From NCBI GenBank assembly GCA_963536495.1, contig CAUTAF010000001.1, positions 62,001 to 126,000 of the forward strand: 64,000 bases of DNA, read 5' to 3'. The stretch comes from CAJPPJ01 sp963536495 (GTDB lineage: Bacteria > Bacillota_I > Bacilli_A > RF39 > UBA660). This document shows positions 43,609-51,740 of this stretch, piece by piece. The notes below the pieces were generated by a model. It was not told the DNA's origin. It was given only the letters and a program-made list of their open reading frames with translations, and ran no database searches. A program made the translations under genes and the position numbers. Position 1 is the stretch's first letter, and each line of letters begins with the position of its first letter.

Positions 43609-44452
43609 ATATGTAAAAAATAAATTTGATGTGAGTCGTTCGAAAGCTCAAAAATTAAATGCTGATAATTTAGTTTTAGTTAATAAAGAACATAAAAATA
43701 ATAGTTATATAGTAGAAGAAAACGATATTGTTGAACTTATTGAAAATAAAGAATATATACCAAGTAAGTTTAAAAAAGAAAATATACCACTAGACATAGT
43801 ATATGAAGATAAAGATTTAGTTATTATAAATAAACCAAGTGGTATGGTAGTTCATCCTGCTAGTGGTAATTATGAAAATACTTTAGTGAATGCTTTAATA
43901 TATAGATATAACTTAGATGATACTAATGTAAGAAGTGGAATAGCACATAGAATTGATAAAGATACTAGTGGACTTGTAATAGTTGCAAAAAATGATAAAA
44001 CTTTAGAACTACTTACAGATATGTTTAAAAATAAGGAAATAAAAAAGACTTATGTTGCTATAGTAGACGGAGTTATTAATAATAAGAGTGCAACTATAAA
44101 AGCACCTATTACAAGAGACGTTAAAGATAGAAAGAAAATGATGGTAGGAAAAGATGGTAAAAATTCTATTACTCATTTTTATGTTATAAAGACATTTAAG
44201 AATAATACTTATATATCACTTAATCTTGAAACAGGAAGAACTCATCAAATAAGAGTACATATGGCATATATTGGTCATCCAGTTACTAATGATAAAGTAT
44301 ATGGAAAAGAAAATACTTCTTTTGGACAATATCTACATGCATCTAAATTAGAATTTATTCATCCAATTACTAAAAAAGAAATAATAGTTGAAGCACCACT
44401 TCCAGAAGAATTTATGGAAAAATTAAAAGAATTAGAAGGAGAAAATCTATGA
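43595..44452 (+). CDS. rluD: RluA/RluD-family 23S rRNA pseudouridine synthase
   Basis: A 285-residue enzyme with an N-terminal S4 RNA-binding domain (1-60) and the RluA catalytic domain; HRIDKDTSGL carries catalytic D121, and LETGRTHQIRVHM is the second motif. lspA-rluD order is standard in Firmicutes. The exact target uridine is not fixed by sequence. Overlaps the rhomboid gene by four bases. Confidence 0.92.
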   Translation: MRLDEYVKNKFDVSRSKAQKLNADNLVLVNKEHKNNSYIVEENDIVELIENKEYIPSKFKKENIPLDIVYEDKDLVIINKPSGMVVHPASGNYENTLVNALIYRYNLDDTNVRSGIAHRIDKDTSGLVIVAKNDKTLELLTDMFKNKEIKKTYVAIVDGVINNKSATIKAPITRDVKDRKKMMVGKDGKNSITHFYVIKTFKNNTYISLNLETGRTHQIRVHMAYIGHPVTNDKVYGKENTSFGQYLHASKLEFIHPITKKEIIVEAPLPEEFMEKLKELEGENL

Positions 44453-45549
44453 AAGAAGAATTAATGAAATTAGTTCATTACTTTGTTATAAATCAAAAAT
44501 ATGAAGCTATTAATATAAAAGGTATTAAAGATGAGATATGGTTACAAAACTTTAAAAATACATTTAAAATAATAAGAATAGTTGATAAAGAAATAAATTC
44601 AAAAGAAGAATTAGATAAAGATATAGCAAAAACTCTTATGTTATCTAAAAAAATTAAGAGAAGAACTTTTTCTTTTTCTCTTCCTATTCAAATTATTTAT
44701 TTAAATATAGATAAAAGTTTAGAACTTCCAAATATTAATAATTTATCTATTGTTAATGATAAAGAAAAATTAAATATGTTTTATCCAGATTTAGTTGAAA
44801 AAACTAATTTTTCTGAAGAAGGAGTTAAATTAATTAACAGAATTACTTATGATTTAAATGTTCATAGTAAAGAAGTAGCAAAAGAATATAATGATACTTT
44901 TAAAAAAGATACACCATATTTTACATATTTTTTAATATTATTAAATGTATTAGTTTACTTATTCTCTTTGATAGATAGTTCTTTAATTAATTATTTCTTT
45001 GCATCTAAACTACCGATAGTTAAGTTAGATCAATATTATAGATTAGTTACTTATTCATTTTTTCATTCACCATTCGATATATTTCATTTACTATTTAATA
45101 TGATTACTTTATTTTGGATAGGTCCTATTGTAGAAAAATATTTTGGAAAAGTAAAATATGTCTTTATTTACTTTTTATCTGCTATTTCTGGAGCTTTGCT
45201 TGCGATAGGTTTAAATACTGATTTAAGATTTGCAACCGTAGGAGCATCTAGTGCTATATTTGGATTACTTGGAGCGATAATTTATTTTGCATATAATTAT
45301 AAAGATAGAATTACAGCTAGTTTATTAAAACAAATGACAGTAATTGTAGTAATTAATTTAATATTTGGATTTTTCCAACCTAATGTAGACAACTTTGGGC
45401 ATTTAGGTGGACTTATTGGTGGAATAGTTACAGCTATGTTACTTGGTACTAATAAGAAGAGAAATATTATTGAAATGTTTTTTTCTTTAATTATATTTCT
45501 TGGTCTTTATTTAATTCTTATATATTTAGGTTTATTTATGGTAAAATAG
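44449..45549 (+). CDS. Rhomboid-family intramembrane serine protease
   Basis: A 366-residue protein: a cytosolic N-terminal domain (1-155) and about seven membrane helices. The serine motif is GASSAIFG with S267, and the His partner is H318 in NFGHLGGLIGG, so the dyad is present. FSFFHSPFDIFHLLFNM-like loop 1 residues (HxxxxHLxxN) are there. Similar to B. subtilis GluP, which also has a cytosolic N-domain. Overlaps rluD. Confidence 0.9.
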   Translation: MKEELMKLVHYFVINQKYEAINIKGIKDEIWLQNFKNTFKIIRIVDKEINSKEELDKDIAKTLMLSKKIKRRTFSFSLPIQIIYLNIDKSLELPNINNLSIVNDKEKLNMFYPDLVEKTNFSEEGVKLINRITYDLNVHSKEVAKEYNDTFKKDTPYFTYFLILLNVLVYLFSLIDSSLINYFFASKLPIVKLDQYYRLVTYSFFHSPFDIFHLLFNMITLFWIGPIVEKYFGKVKYVFIYFLSAISGALLAIGLNTDLRFATVGASSAIFGLLGAIIYFAYNYKDRITASLLKQMTVIVVINLIFGFFQPNVDNFGHLGGLIGGIVTAMLLGTNKKRNIIEMFFSLIIFLGLYLILIYLGLFMVK

Positions 45550-45565
45550 ATAATAGAGGTACAAT

Positions 45566-45823
45566 ATGGATAATGATAGTTTTCAAAAAACAAATGTTTA
45601 TAGTATAGAAGCTATAAAAAGACAAGAAGTTATTATTACTTTAAAAGAAGTGTATGATGCTTTAGAAGAAAGAGGATATAAACCAATTAATCAATTAGTT
45701 GGATATCTTATGAGTGGAGATTTAGCTTATATATCTTCATATAAAGATTCTAGAAAAAAGATTGCTGTATTATCAAGAGAAGATATAATTGAAACTCTTC
45801 TAAAGAAAGGACTTGAAAAGTGA
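45566..45823 (+). CDS. ireB: IreB-family regulator (UPF0297)
   Basis: An 85-residue protein matching IreB/YrzL through its length (LKEVYDALEERGYKPINQLVGYLMSGD, YISSYKDSRK). In Enterococcus IreB is a substrate of the IreK Ser/Thr kinase and affects cephalosporin tolerance; T8-type N-terminal Thr is present in FQKTNVYS. It is translationally coupled with ruvX (GTGA). Confidence 0.93.
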   Translation: MDNDSFQKTNVYSIEAIKRQEVIITLKEVYDALEERGYKPINQLVGYLMSGDLAYISSYKDSRKKIAVLSREDIIETLLKKGLEK

Positions 45824-46233
45824 GATATCTAGGTTTAGATTTAGGTACTAAAACACTAGGAGTAGCAATATCTAGAAGTGGAATTATCGTAAATAAATTA
45901 AATACTATTAGACATGAAAATAATTTAAAATTTTTAGTAACTGAAGTTAAAAAAATATGTTTAGAAGAAAGTATTGATTTAGTAGTACTTGGATATCCTA
46001 AACATATGAATAATACAGTTGGTGAAAAATCTTTATATGTAGAAAAATTTAAAAAATTATTAGAATGTCAAAATATAAAGGTTGAATTACAAGATGAGAG
46101 ACTTTCGACTGTTAGTGCCGAGAAAATGCTTATTAATTTTGATCTTTCAAGACAAAAAAGAAAAGAAATAATTGATAGTGTAGCAGCAAGTATAATACTA
46201 GAAGATTATTTAAAAAGGAGAAATAATGGATAA
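45820..46233 (+). CDS. ruvX: Putative pre-16S rRNA nuclease YqgF
   Basis: A 137-residue RNase H-fold protein: YLGLDLGTKTLGVAIS with D7, VVLGYPKHMNNTVG, LQDERLSTVSAEKML and a final Asp region. Role in 16S 5' end maturation is known from E. coli. The start is GTG overlapping the ireB stop. Confidence 0.92.
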   Translation: MRYLGLDLGTKTLGVAISRSGIIVNKLNTIRHENNLKFLVTEVKKICLEESIDLVVLGYPKHMNNTVGEKSLYVEKFKKLLECQNIKVELQDERLSTVSAEKMLINFDLSRQKRKEIIDSVAASIILEDYLKRRNNG

Positions 46234-46507
46234 AGAAGAAAAATTTAAAGTTTTAACAGATGATGGAAAAGAAATAGAATGTGATATATTACTTACTTTT
46301 GATTTAGAAGAAACTAATAAACATTATGTTGTCTATACAGATAATACTATAGATAACGAAGGAAATACTAATGTTTATGCTTCTTGTTATGAAAAAGTAG
46401 CAGGTAAAGATAATGTTAATAAATTATCTGCTATTGAAACAGAAAAAGAATGGAAAATAATCGATATAATATTAAAGAAAGCGGAAGAACAAGTAAATGG
46501 CAACTAA
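46226..46507 (+). CDS. DUF1292 family protein (YrzB/UPF0473)
   Basis: A 93-residue acidic protein with the DUF1292 pattern (FKVLTDDGKEIECDILLTFDLEETNKHYVVYTD). Function unknown, but it stands between ruvX and mltG in many Firmicutes. AAAGGAG precedes the ATG and both ends overlap neighbours. Confidence 0.88.
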   Translation: MDKEEKFKVLTDDGKEIECDILLTFDLEETNKHYVVYTDNTIDNEGNTNVYASCYEKVAGKDNVNKLSAIETEKEWKIIDIILKKAEEQVNGN

Positions 46508-47582
46508 AAAAAGATTAAAAATTAAGAAAAAATCTATTTTTTTCTTATTGTTAATTTTTATAATAATGCTTATATCAATCTTTACAGTAAAATACTTTTT
46601 AGATTTAAAAGCTGTTAATAAAAACGATAAGAAAAATATAGAATTTATATTAAAAACTGGTATGACATCAAAACAAGTAGCAGTTGAACTTAAGAAAAAT
46701 AATTTAATAAAATCTAAATCATCGTTCTTATTTTATTTAAAAAACAAAAAGACTCCTTTAAAAGCAGGTAGTTATAATTTAAATAAATCTATGTCTGTAA
46801 ATGATATTATAACTAAACTTGCTAGTGGTAAAAGTGATGCTATATTATCTTTAAAGATTCTTGAAGGATGGGATATGGATCAGGTTATAAAAGAAATAAC
46901 TACTAAAACTAATAACACTAAAGAAGATGTTTTAAAGACACTTAAAGATAAAGAATATTTAAAAGAATTAGAAAGAAAATATGATTTTATCAATTATGAT
47001 AAGATAAGTGATAAAGATATTAGATATTCATTAGAAGGATATTTATTTCCTGATACATATTTTATAGATAATAAAGATATAACAGTAAAAAATATTTTTA
47101 AGATGATGCTTGATAAGATGGATAAAGAGTTAAAATCTTTAAATATATCTTCATCTACTATGCTTCCCCATGAAATTTTAACTATGGCATCTATAGTTGA
47201 AAAAGAAGCTAAAACTTATGAAGATAGACAAAAAATTGCTGATTTATTCAATAGAAGAATAGCTGCTGGTATAACTTTAGGAAGTGATGTTACTTCATAC
47301 TATGGTTTGGGTGTTAAATTAAATGATAGAGAATTAACAAAAGCAGAATATAGAAATAATAATAAATATAATACTAGAGTTATAAGAGGTTTACCTGTTG
47401 GACCTATATGTATGCCTAGTAAATCTAGTATAAAAGCAGTTTTAAATCCTATAAAACATGATAATTTATATTTTGTTTCTGATAAATCTGGTAAAATTAT
47501 TTTTTCTAAGACAGATGTTGAACAAAATAAAGTAGTAGCAAGTCTTAAAAAAGAAGGTAAGTGGTTTGAACATGATAATTAA
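46497..47582 (+). CDS. mltG: Endolytic murein transglycosylase MltG
   Basis: A 361-residue YceG-like protein cutting nascent glycan strands. Lys-rich start, one membrane helix (about 14-33), a LysM-like domain (45-110), then the catalytic domain with E235 in SIVEKEA, SDVTSYYGL, and RGLPVGPICMPSKSSIKA. The family motif has Asn where CMPS stands, a minor change. Confidence 0.93.
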   Translation: MATKKRLKIKKKSIFFLLLIFIIMLISIFTVKYFLDLKAVNKNDKKNIEFILKTGMTSKQVAVELKKNNLIKSKSSFLFYLKNKKTPLKAGSYNLNKSMSVNDIITKLASGKSDAILSLKILEGWDMDQVIKEITTKTNNTKEDVLKTLKDKEYLKELERKYDFINYDKISDKDIRYSLEGYLFPDTYFIDNKDITVKNIFKMMLDKMDKELKSLNISSSTMLPHEILTMASIVEKEAKTYEDRQKIADLFNRRIAAGITLGSDVTSYYGLGVKLNDRELTKAEYRNNNKYNTRVIRGLPVGPICMPSKSSIKAVLNPIKHDNLYFVSDKSGKIIFSKTDVEQNKVVASLKKEGKWFEHDN

Positions 47583-48180
47583 TAATGAATTAGAAGCTTT
47601 TATTAAACAAGTAAAAAAAGAAGCATTAGAAAAAGATGTTCCTATTATGGAAGATGATACGATAAATTATATTAAAAAATATATTAGTGAAAATAAAGTA
47701 AAAAGAATTTTAGAAATTGGTACAGCAGTAGGTTATTCTGGATTAAATTATTTATCTGTTGATGAAGATATAACTTTAGTGACAATTGAAAGAGATGAAA
47801 ATAGATATTTGAAAGCTTTACAAAATTTTAAAGAATCTGGTTTAGAATCTAGAGTTGATATAATATTTAAAGATGCATTAGAAGTAGATATAACTGATAA
47901 GTTTGATCTTGTAATATTAGATGGTGCTAAGGGACAAAATATAAACTTTTTTAATAAATTTCAAAAGAATTTAACAGAAAAAGGTACTATTATTACAGAT
48001 AATATGTATTTACATGGATATGTAGAAAAAGAAGAAGAAGACATAACTAGCCGTAATTTAAGAGCATTAGTTAGAAAAATAAAAGAGTATCATAAGTTTT
48101 TAGAAGATAATGAAGAATATGATAGTGAAATACTTAAAATAGGAGACGGAATAGCTATATCTCAAAAACATAATTTATAA
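47572..48180 (+). CDS. trmR: SAM-dependent O-methyltransferase (TrmR/YrrM-like)
   Basis: A 202-residue class I methyltransferase. SAM motif ILEIGTAVGYSG near residue 44; FDLVILDGAKGQ near 109 and TDNMYLHG near 138 match the O-methyltransferase family 3, whose Bacillus member methylates 5-hydroxyuridine in tRNA. That fits TrhP encoded two genes on. ATG 47572 overlaps the mltG end; TTG 47566 has better spacing to AAGAAGG and is an alternative. Confidence 0.85.
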   Translation: MIINNELEAFIKQVKKEALEKDVPIMEDDTINYIKKYISENKVKRILEIGTAVGYSGLNYLSVDEDITLVTIERDENRYLKALQNFKESGLESRVDIIFKDALEVDITDKFDLVILDGAKGQNINFFNKFQKNLTEKGTIITDNMYLHGYVEKEEEDITSRNLRALVRKIKEYHKFLEDNEEYDSEILKIGDGIAISQKHNL

Positions 48181-48198
48181 AAAAGAAAGGATTAAATA

Positions 48199-49008
48199 AT
48201 GACAAAAGAAGAAGTTAAAAATATATTGATGAATAATAATTTTCCTCTTGTTATATTAAACAATCCTTTTTTTATTGATTATTTGTTATCTAAATTTAAA
48301 GAAGGTTATATACTTCGTAATGATAATAATTTTTTCTATTTGAAAAAAAATATTGATTATTATAGAAATACTGGTAAAAGAGCAGCTAGTGAAATTAGAT
48401 TTAAAACAGGTAAAATAATAGATAGAAACAGTTTTATTTATGGAGTTTTTACTGAAGAAATAAATGAAGCAAGAGAAGGTAATTTTGCAACTTTAGTAGC
48501 ACCTAAATGGAAGTATAAAGATACTTTAATTGGAAGAATTTCTTTTTATGATACTGAAGGTGTTCTTATGCAAAAACAAGAAATAAAGATAGAAAGAGAC
48601 TTAGAATATCAAAATGATAAATTTGGTATTGAAGCATATAATTCTAAAATGAGACCATATGATTATTTTTTTGATATTGCATTTTATAATAATTATGGTT
48701 TAATAGATATTCATCCACTATTTTCTAAATATACAAAAACTTACTTTTATAAAAGACATCCAGAAGATCCAGATAAGTTGATGTATAAAGAATATTTTCA
48801 TTCAAAATTATTAAAAGAACTTATTGTTAATAATGGAGATAGTTTATATAATTTAAATAATAGTTTTATATCTAAACATCAATATATGGGATATGAAAGA
48901 AAAAGAAAAGAAGAAGTAATGAAAAAGTGTGAATATAGTGATAATTTAAGTGATGAAAAGAAATTAATTTATTCTTCTCTAATTAGAAGAATAGAACTTG
49001 CTTACTAG
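48199..49008 (+). CDS. Hypothetical protein inserted in the yrr-like operon
   Basis: A 269-residue soluble protein rich in aromatic residues; no family recognised. It contains many Tyr/Phe/Asn clusters (NNFFYLKKNIDYYRN; RPYDYFFDIAFYNNYG) and no signal or membrane segment. AAAGAAAGG precedes the ATG. The B. subtilis operon has no gene at this place between yrrM and yrrN. Confidence 0.7.
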   Translation: MTKEEVKNILMNNNFPLVILNNPFFIDYLLSKFKEGYILRNDNNFFYLKKNIDYYRNTGKRAASEIRFKTGKIIDRNSFIYGVFTEEINEAREGNFATLVAPKWKYKDTLIGRISFYDTEGVLMQKQEIKIERDLEYQNDKFGIEAYNSKMRPYDYFFDIAFYNNYGLIDIHPLFSKYTKTYFYKRHPEDPDKLMYKEYFHSKLLKELIVNNGDSLYNLNNSFISKHQYMGYERKRKEEVMKKCEYSDNLSDEKKLIYSSLIRRIELAY

Positions 49009-49015
49009 GAGAGAT

Positions 49016-49828
49016 ATGAAGTTACTTATACAAATTAATAAAGAGAGTGATTTTAATATAAAATGTGATGGTTTTATATTAGGTCTTAAAGATTATTCTA
49101 ATTTTACATCGTTAACTTTTGATGTAGAAGAAGTAATAAATATACAAAATAAATATGATGATAAAGAAATATTCTTAAGTATAAATAAGAATATTTTTAA
49201 TGATGAAATAGAAAATTTAAAAGAAATATTAAAAAAGTTAGAAAATATAAAAATCTTATTTTATGATTTAGGAATGTTAGAGTTAAATAAAGAATTTAAT
49301 TTAGATTTAGTATGGAATCAAGATCATTTTGTAACTAATTATGAAGAAATAAACTTTTATAATGATTTAGGAGTTAAATATGCTTATATATCTAATGAAA
49401 TAACTTATGAAGAAATAAAAGATATAAGAGATAATACTAAGAGTAAATTACTTGTTTTATTAGTTGGTAAACCAACTATTGCAGTATCTAAAAGAAAGTT
49501 AATTACTATGGCTAATAATAACTTTTTAACAAAGGATGATACTAAAAATAAACATATAAAAGCTAATAAAAATATTATAGTTAATGAAAATAAAGATACA
49601 GTTATATATAGTGATGATATAATTAACTACACATCACTTCTTGATTTAGATATAGATTATGGAGTAATAGATACACTTTATTTAGAAGAAACTGAAGAAA
49701 TAGTAAATAATATATATAACTATTTAGATAGTAAAAATGAAGAATCTTTAAAGAATATAGAGAAGATTGTTGGAAATAATACTAACTTTTTATATTCTCC
49801 AACTATATATAAGGTGGTTAAAAGATGA
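49016..49828 (+). CDS. U32-peptidase-like paralogue (YrrN-type)
   Basis: A 270-residue protein that by position and weak pattern is the short U32-related partner of TrhP. It lacks the ELLSPAGD start and the Cys cluster of the full-length family. TIAVSKRKLITM and YGVIDTLYLEE recall the YrrN type. AGGAGA sets ATG 49016. It overlaps trhP by four bases. Probable accessory subunit in tRNA uridine hydroxylation. Confidence 0.65.
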   Translation: MKLLIQINKESDFNIKCDGFILGLKDYSNFTSLTFDVEEVINIQNKYDDKEIFLSINKNIFNDEIENLKEILKKLENIKILFYDLGMLELNKEFNLDLVWNQDHFVTNYEEINFYNDLGVKYAYISNEITYEEIKDIRDNTKSKLLVLLVGKPTIAVSKRKLITMANNNFLTKDDTKNKHIKANKNIIVNENKDTVIYSDDIINYTSLLDLDIDYGVIDTLYLEETEEIVNNIYNYLDSKNEESLKNIEKIVGNNTNFLYSPTIYKVVKR

Positions 49829-51003
49829 AAAAAATAGAATTATTATCTCCAGCAGGAGATTTAGAAAGATTAAAAGTAACTCTTTTATATGGAGCAGATG
49901 CTTGTTATATAGGGGGATATAAATATGGTCTTAGAGCTAATGCTGTTAATTTTTCTATAGAGGAAATAAAAGAAGCTTGTAAATTTGCTCATAATTTAGG
50001 TAAAAAAGTCTATTTAACTATGAATATGGTATTTCATAATGAAGATTATGAAGAAGTAAAAGACTATATAAAAGAAGTAGTAGAAAGTGGAATAGATGCA
50101 TTTATTTTAAGTGAATTAAACTTAGTTAAATATATTAAAGAAAATTATCCTAATGTAGAAGTTCATATATCTACCCAAAATACTAATACTAATTATTTAA
50201 GTGTTCAATTTTTAAAAAGTTTAGGAGTAGATAGAGTAGTTTTAGCAAGAGAAGTAGGAATTGATGATATAGAAAAAATAGGTCAAATAGTAGATGTTGA
50301 CCTAGAAGTATTTATTCATGGAGCAATGTGTACTTTTTATAGTGGTAGATGTGCTTTATCTAGTTATTTTACTAATAGAGATGCTAATAGAGGTGGATGT
50401 TCTCAAGTATGTAGATTTTTATTTAAAGATGAAAAAGATTCTTTCTTTTCTTTAGCAACAAAAGATTTAAATTTAATAGATTATATAACTAAATTAATAG
50501 ATTTAAATGTAGCAAGTCTTAAAGTAGAAGGTAGAATGAGAAGTATATACTATCTTGCTACTGTAATTGGTACTTATAGAAAATTAATTGATAAATATAT
50601 TGATAAAACTTTAACTGATGAAGATATAAATAAATTTAAAGAAAACTTAGAAAGAGTAAGTAATAGAGAAAATTCATCTCAATATATGAAAAACGAGATA
50701 GATTATAATGATCAATACTATTTAACTGAAAGAAGTGAAAAATCTAATCAAGATTTCTTAGCATTAGTTTTAAGTTATGATAGAAAAGAAAAAATCTTAT
50801 ATTTAAAACAAAGAAACTTATTTTCTAAAGGGGATAATGTAGTACTTTTTACACCCAAAGATGAACTTAGTTTTGTAGTTGATGAAATATACGATGATAA
50901 AAATAATTTAATAGAAGTAGCAAATCAAGCTGATAGTTATGTTAAAATTAAATTAGATGTAGATTTTGAAGTAGATAAATATGCAATGATAAAAAAGGGT
51001 TAA
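49825..51003 (+). CDS. trhP: tRNA uridine-34 hydroxylation protein TrhP (peptidase U32 family)
   Basis: A 392-residue protein with KIELLSPAGDLERLK at the start, GADACYIGG, and the Cys-bearing HGAMCTFYSGRCALSSYF and RGGCSQVCR motifs that are the U32 signature and probable metal/cluster ligands. TrhP makes 5-hydroxyuridine at tRNA position 34. Next to the methyltransferase expected to act on the product. Confidence 0.9.
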   Translation: MKKIELLSPAGDLERLKVTLLYGADACYIGGYKYGLRANAVNFSIEEIKEACKFAHNLGKKVYLTMNMVFHNEDYEEVKDYIKEVVESGIDAFILSELNLVKYIKENYPNVEVHISTQNTNTNYLSVQFLKSLGVDRVVLAREVGIDDIEKIGQIVDVDLEVFIHGAMCTFYSGRCALSSYFTNRDANRGGCSQVCRFLFKDEKDSFFSLATKDLNLIDYITKLIDLNVASLKVEGRMRSIYYLATVIGTYRKLIDKYIDKTLTDEDINKFKENLERVSNRENSSQYMKNEIDYNDQYYLTERSEKSNQDFLALVLSYDRKEKILYLKQRNLFSKGDNVVLFTPKDELSFVVDEIYDDKNNLIEVANQADSYVKIKLDVDFEVDKYAMIKKG

Positions 51004-51004
51004 A

Positions 51005-51529
51005 ATGGAAGTAATAATAAAAGAATATAAAGGTAAAAAAATATTAGATTATCAAAAAATAGTTAAAAGGGTAAAAGCTCTTATTATTTCTTCAAATAAT
51101 AAGATACTTCTTGCAAGTAATTATAAAGATTATCAATTTCCAGGTGGACATATGGAAGAAGATGAAAGTTATAATGAAGCATTAAATAGAGAATTACTTG
51201 AAGAAACTGGTATTAATTTTGAATTAAAAGATAATTTAACACCAGATTTAAAACTATATAGATATTATGAAAATTATCATGAAACAAAAGATAACACTAT
51301 ATTAGAAATAAATTATTTTATAATTAGATCTGATCAATATATTGATATAAATAATTTATCTTTAACAAAAGAAGAAGAAGATGGAGATTTTTCTTTAACA
51401 TATATAAACTTATTGGAATTTGAAAATTTACTTAAAGAAAATGTATTAATAAATGGTGATAAATTTGGTATAGCAGAAGAAATGCTTGAAGTATTTGATA
51501 AATTAAAAAACAAATTGTTTGATTATTAA
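51005..51529 (+). CDS. Nudix hydrolase
   Basis: A 174-residue Nudix protein with a consensus box: GGHMEEDESYNEALNRELLEETGI, catalytic REL-LEE intact. The N-terminal part has ALIISSNNKILLASNYKDYQFPGG, typical of the fold. Starts one base after trhP. Its stop lies in an inverted repeat before the helD promoter. Substrate unknown. Confidence 0.88.
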   Translation: MEVIIKEYKGKKILDYQKIVKRVKALIISSNNKILLASNYKDYQFPGGHMEEDESYNEALNRELLEETGINFELKDNLTPDLKLYRYYENYHETKDNTILEINYFIIRSDQYIDINNLSLTKEEEDGDFSLTYINLLEFENLLKENVLINGDKFGIAEEMLEVFDKLKNKLFDY

Positions 51530-51556
51530 AAAACTTGACAGTTGTTAATAATCAAA
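51518..51556. repeat. Inverted repeat around the helD -35
   Basis: TTTGATTATTA (51518-51528) is the exact reverse complement of TAATAATCAAA (51546-51556). The -35 TTGACA is in the 17 bp between the arms. It could be an operator or a weak hairpin ending the upstream operon. Confidence 0.5.
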
Positions 51557-51563
51557 ATAAAAT
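51535..51563 (+). promoter_or_regulatory. Promoter of the helD leader
   Basis: TTGACA (51535-51540, perfect), 17 bp, TAAAAT (51558-51563). Transcription would start near 51570, about 170 bases before helD. A second possible -10, TGTTATAAT (51635-51643), lies inside the leader ORF. Confidence 0.75.
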
Positions 51564-51598
51564 AAATTAAATTATTTTGAAAGTGTAAAAGGTGTAAT

Positions 51599-51682
51599 AT
51601 GATTTATGTAGTTATTAAAAAATATAATTTATCATGTTATAATTTGATTTTTAAAACAAATAATGAAGACGATAAAAATTAA
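51599..51682 (+). CDS. Leader peptide ORF upstream of helD
   Basis: A 27-codon ORF (MIYVVIKKYNLSCYNLIFKT, then NNEDDKN) with AAAGGTG before its ATG. Its last five codons and stop form the 5' arm of the terminator at 51667-51708. A ribosome at the stop codon would therefore cover that arm and favour read-through into helD. No similarity to known leader peptides is recognised; coding is inferred from start, ribosome binding site and position only. Confidence 0.45.
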   Translation: MIYVVIKKYNLSCYNLIFKTNNEDDKN

Positions 51683-51708
51683 AAATATTTTTTTCGTCTC
51701 TTTTTTTT
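51667..51708 (+). terminator. Terminator inside the helD leader
   Basis: AGACGA (51667-51672) pairs with TCGTCT (51694-51699); after one T-T mismatch another six A-T pairs extend the stem. Eight T follow (51701-51708). It lies between the promoter and helD, so it must be passed to express helD. Confidence 0.75.
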
Positions 51709-51740
51709 AACAAAAAATAAAAAAATAAGGGGAATATAAT

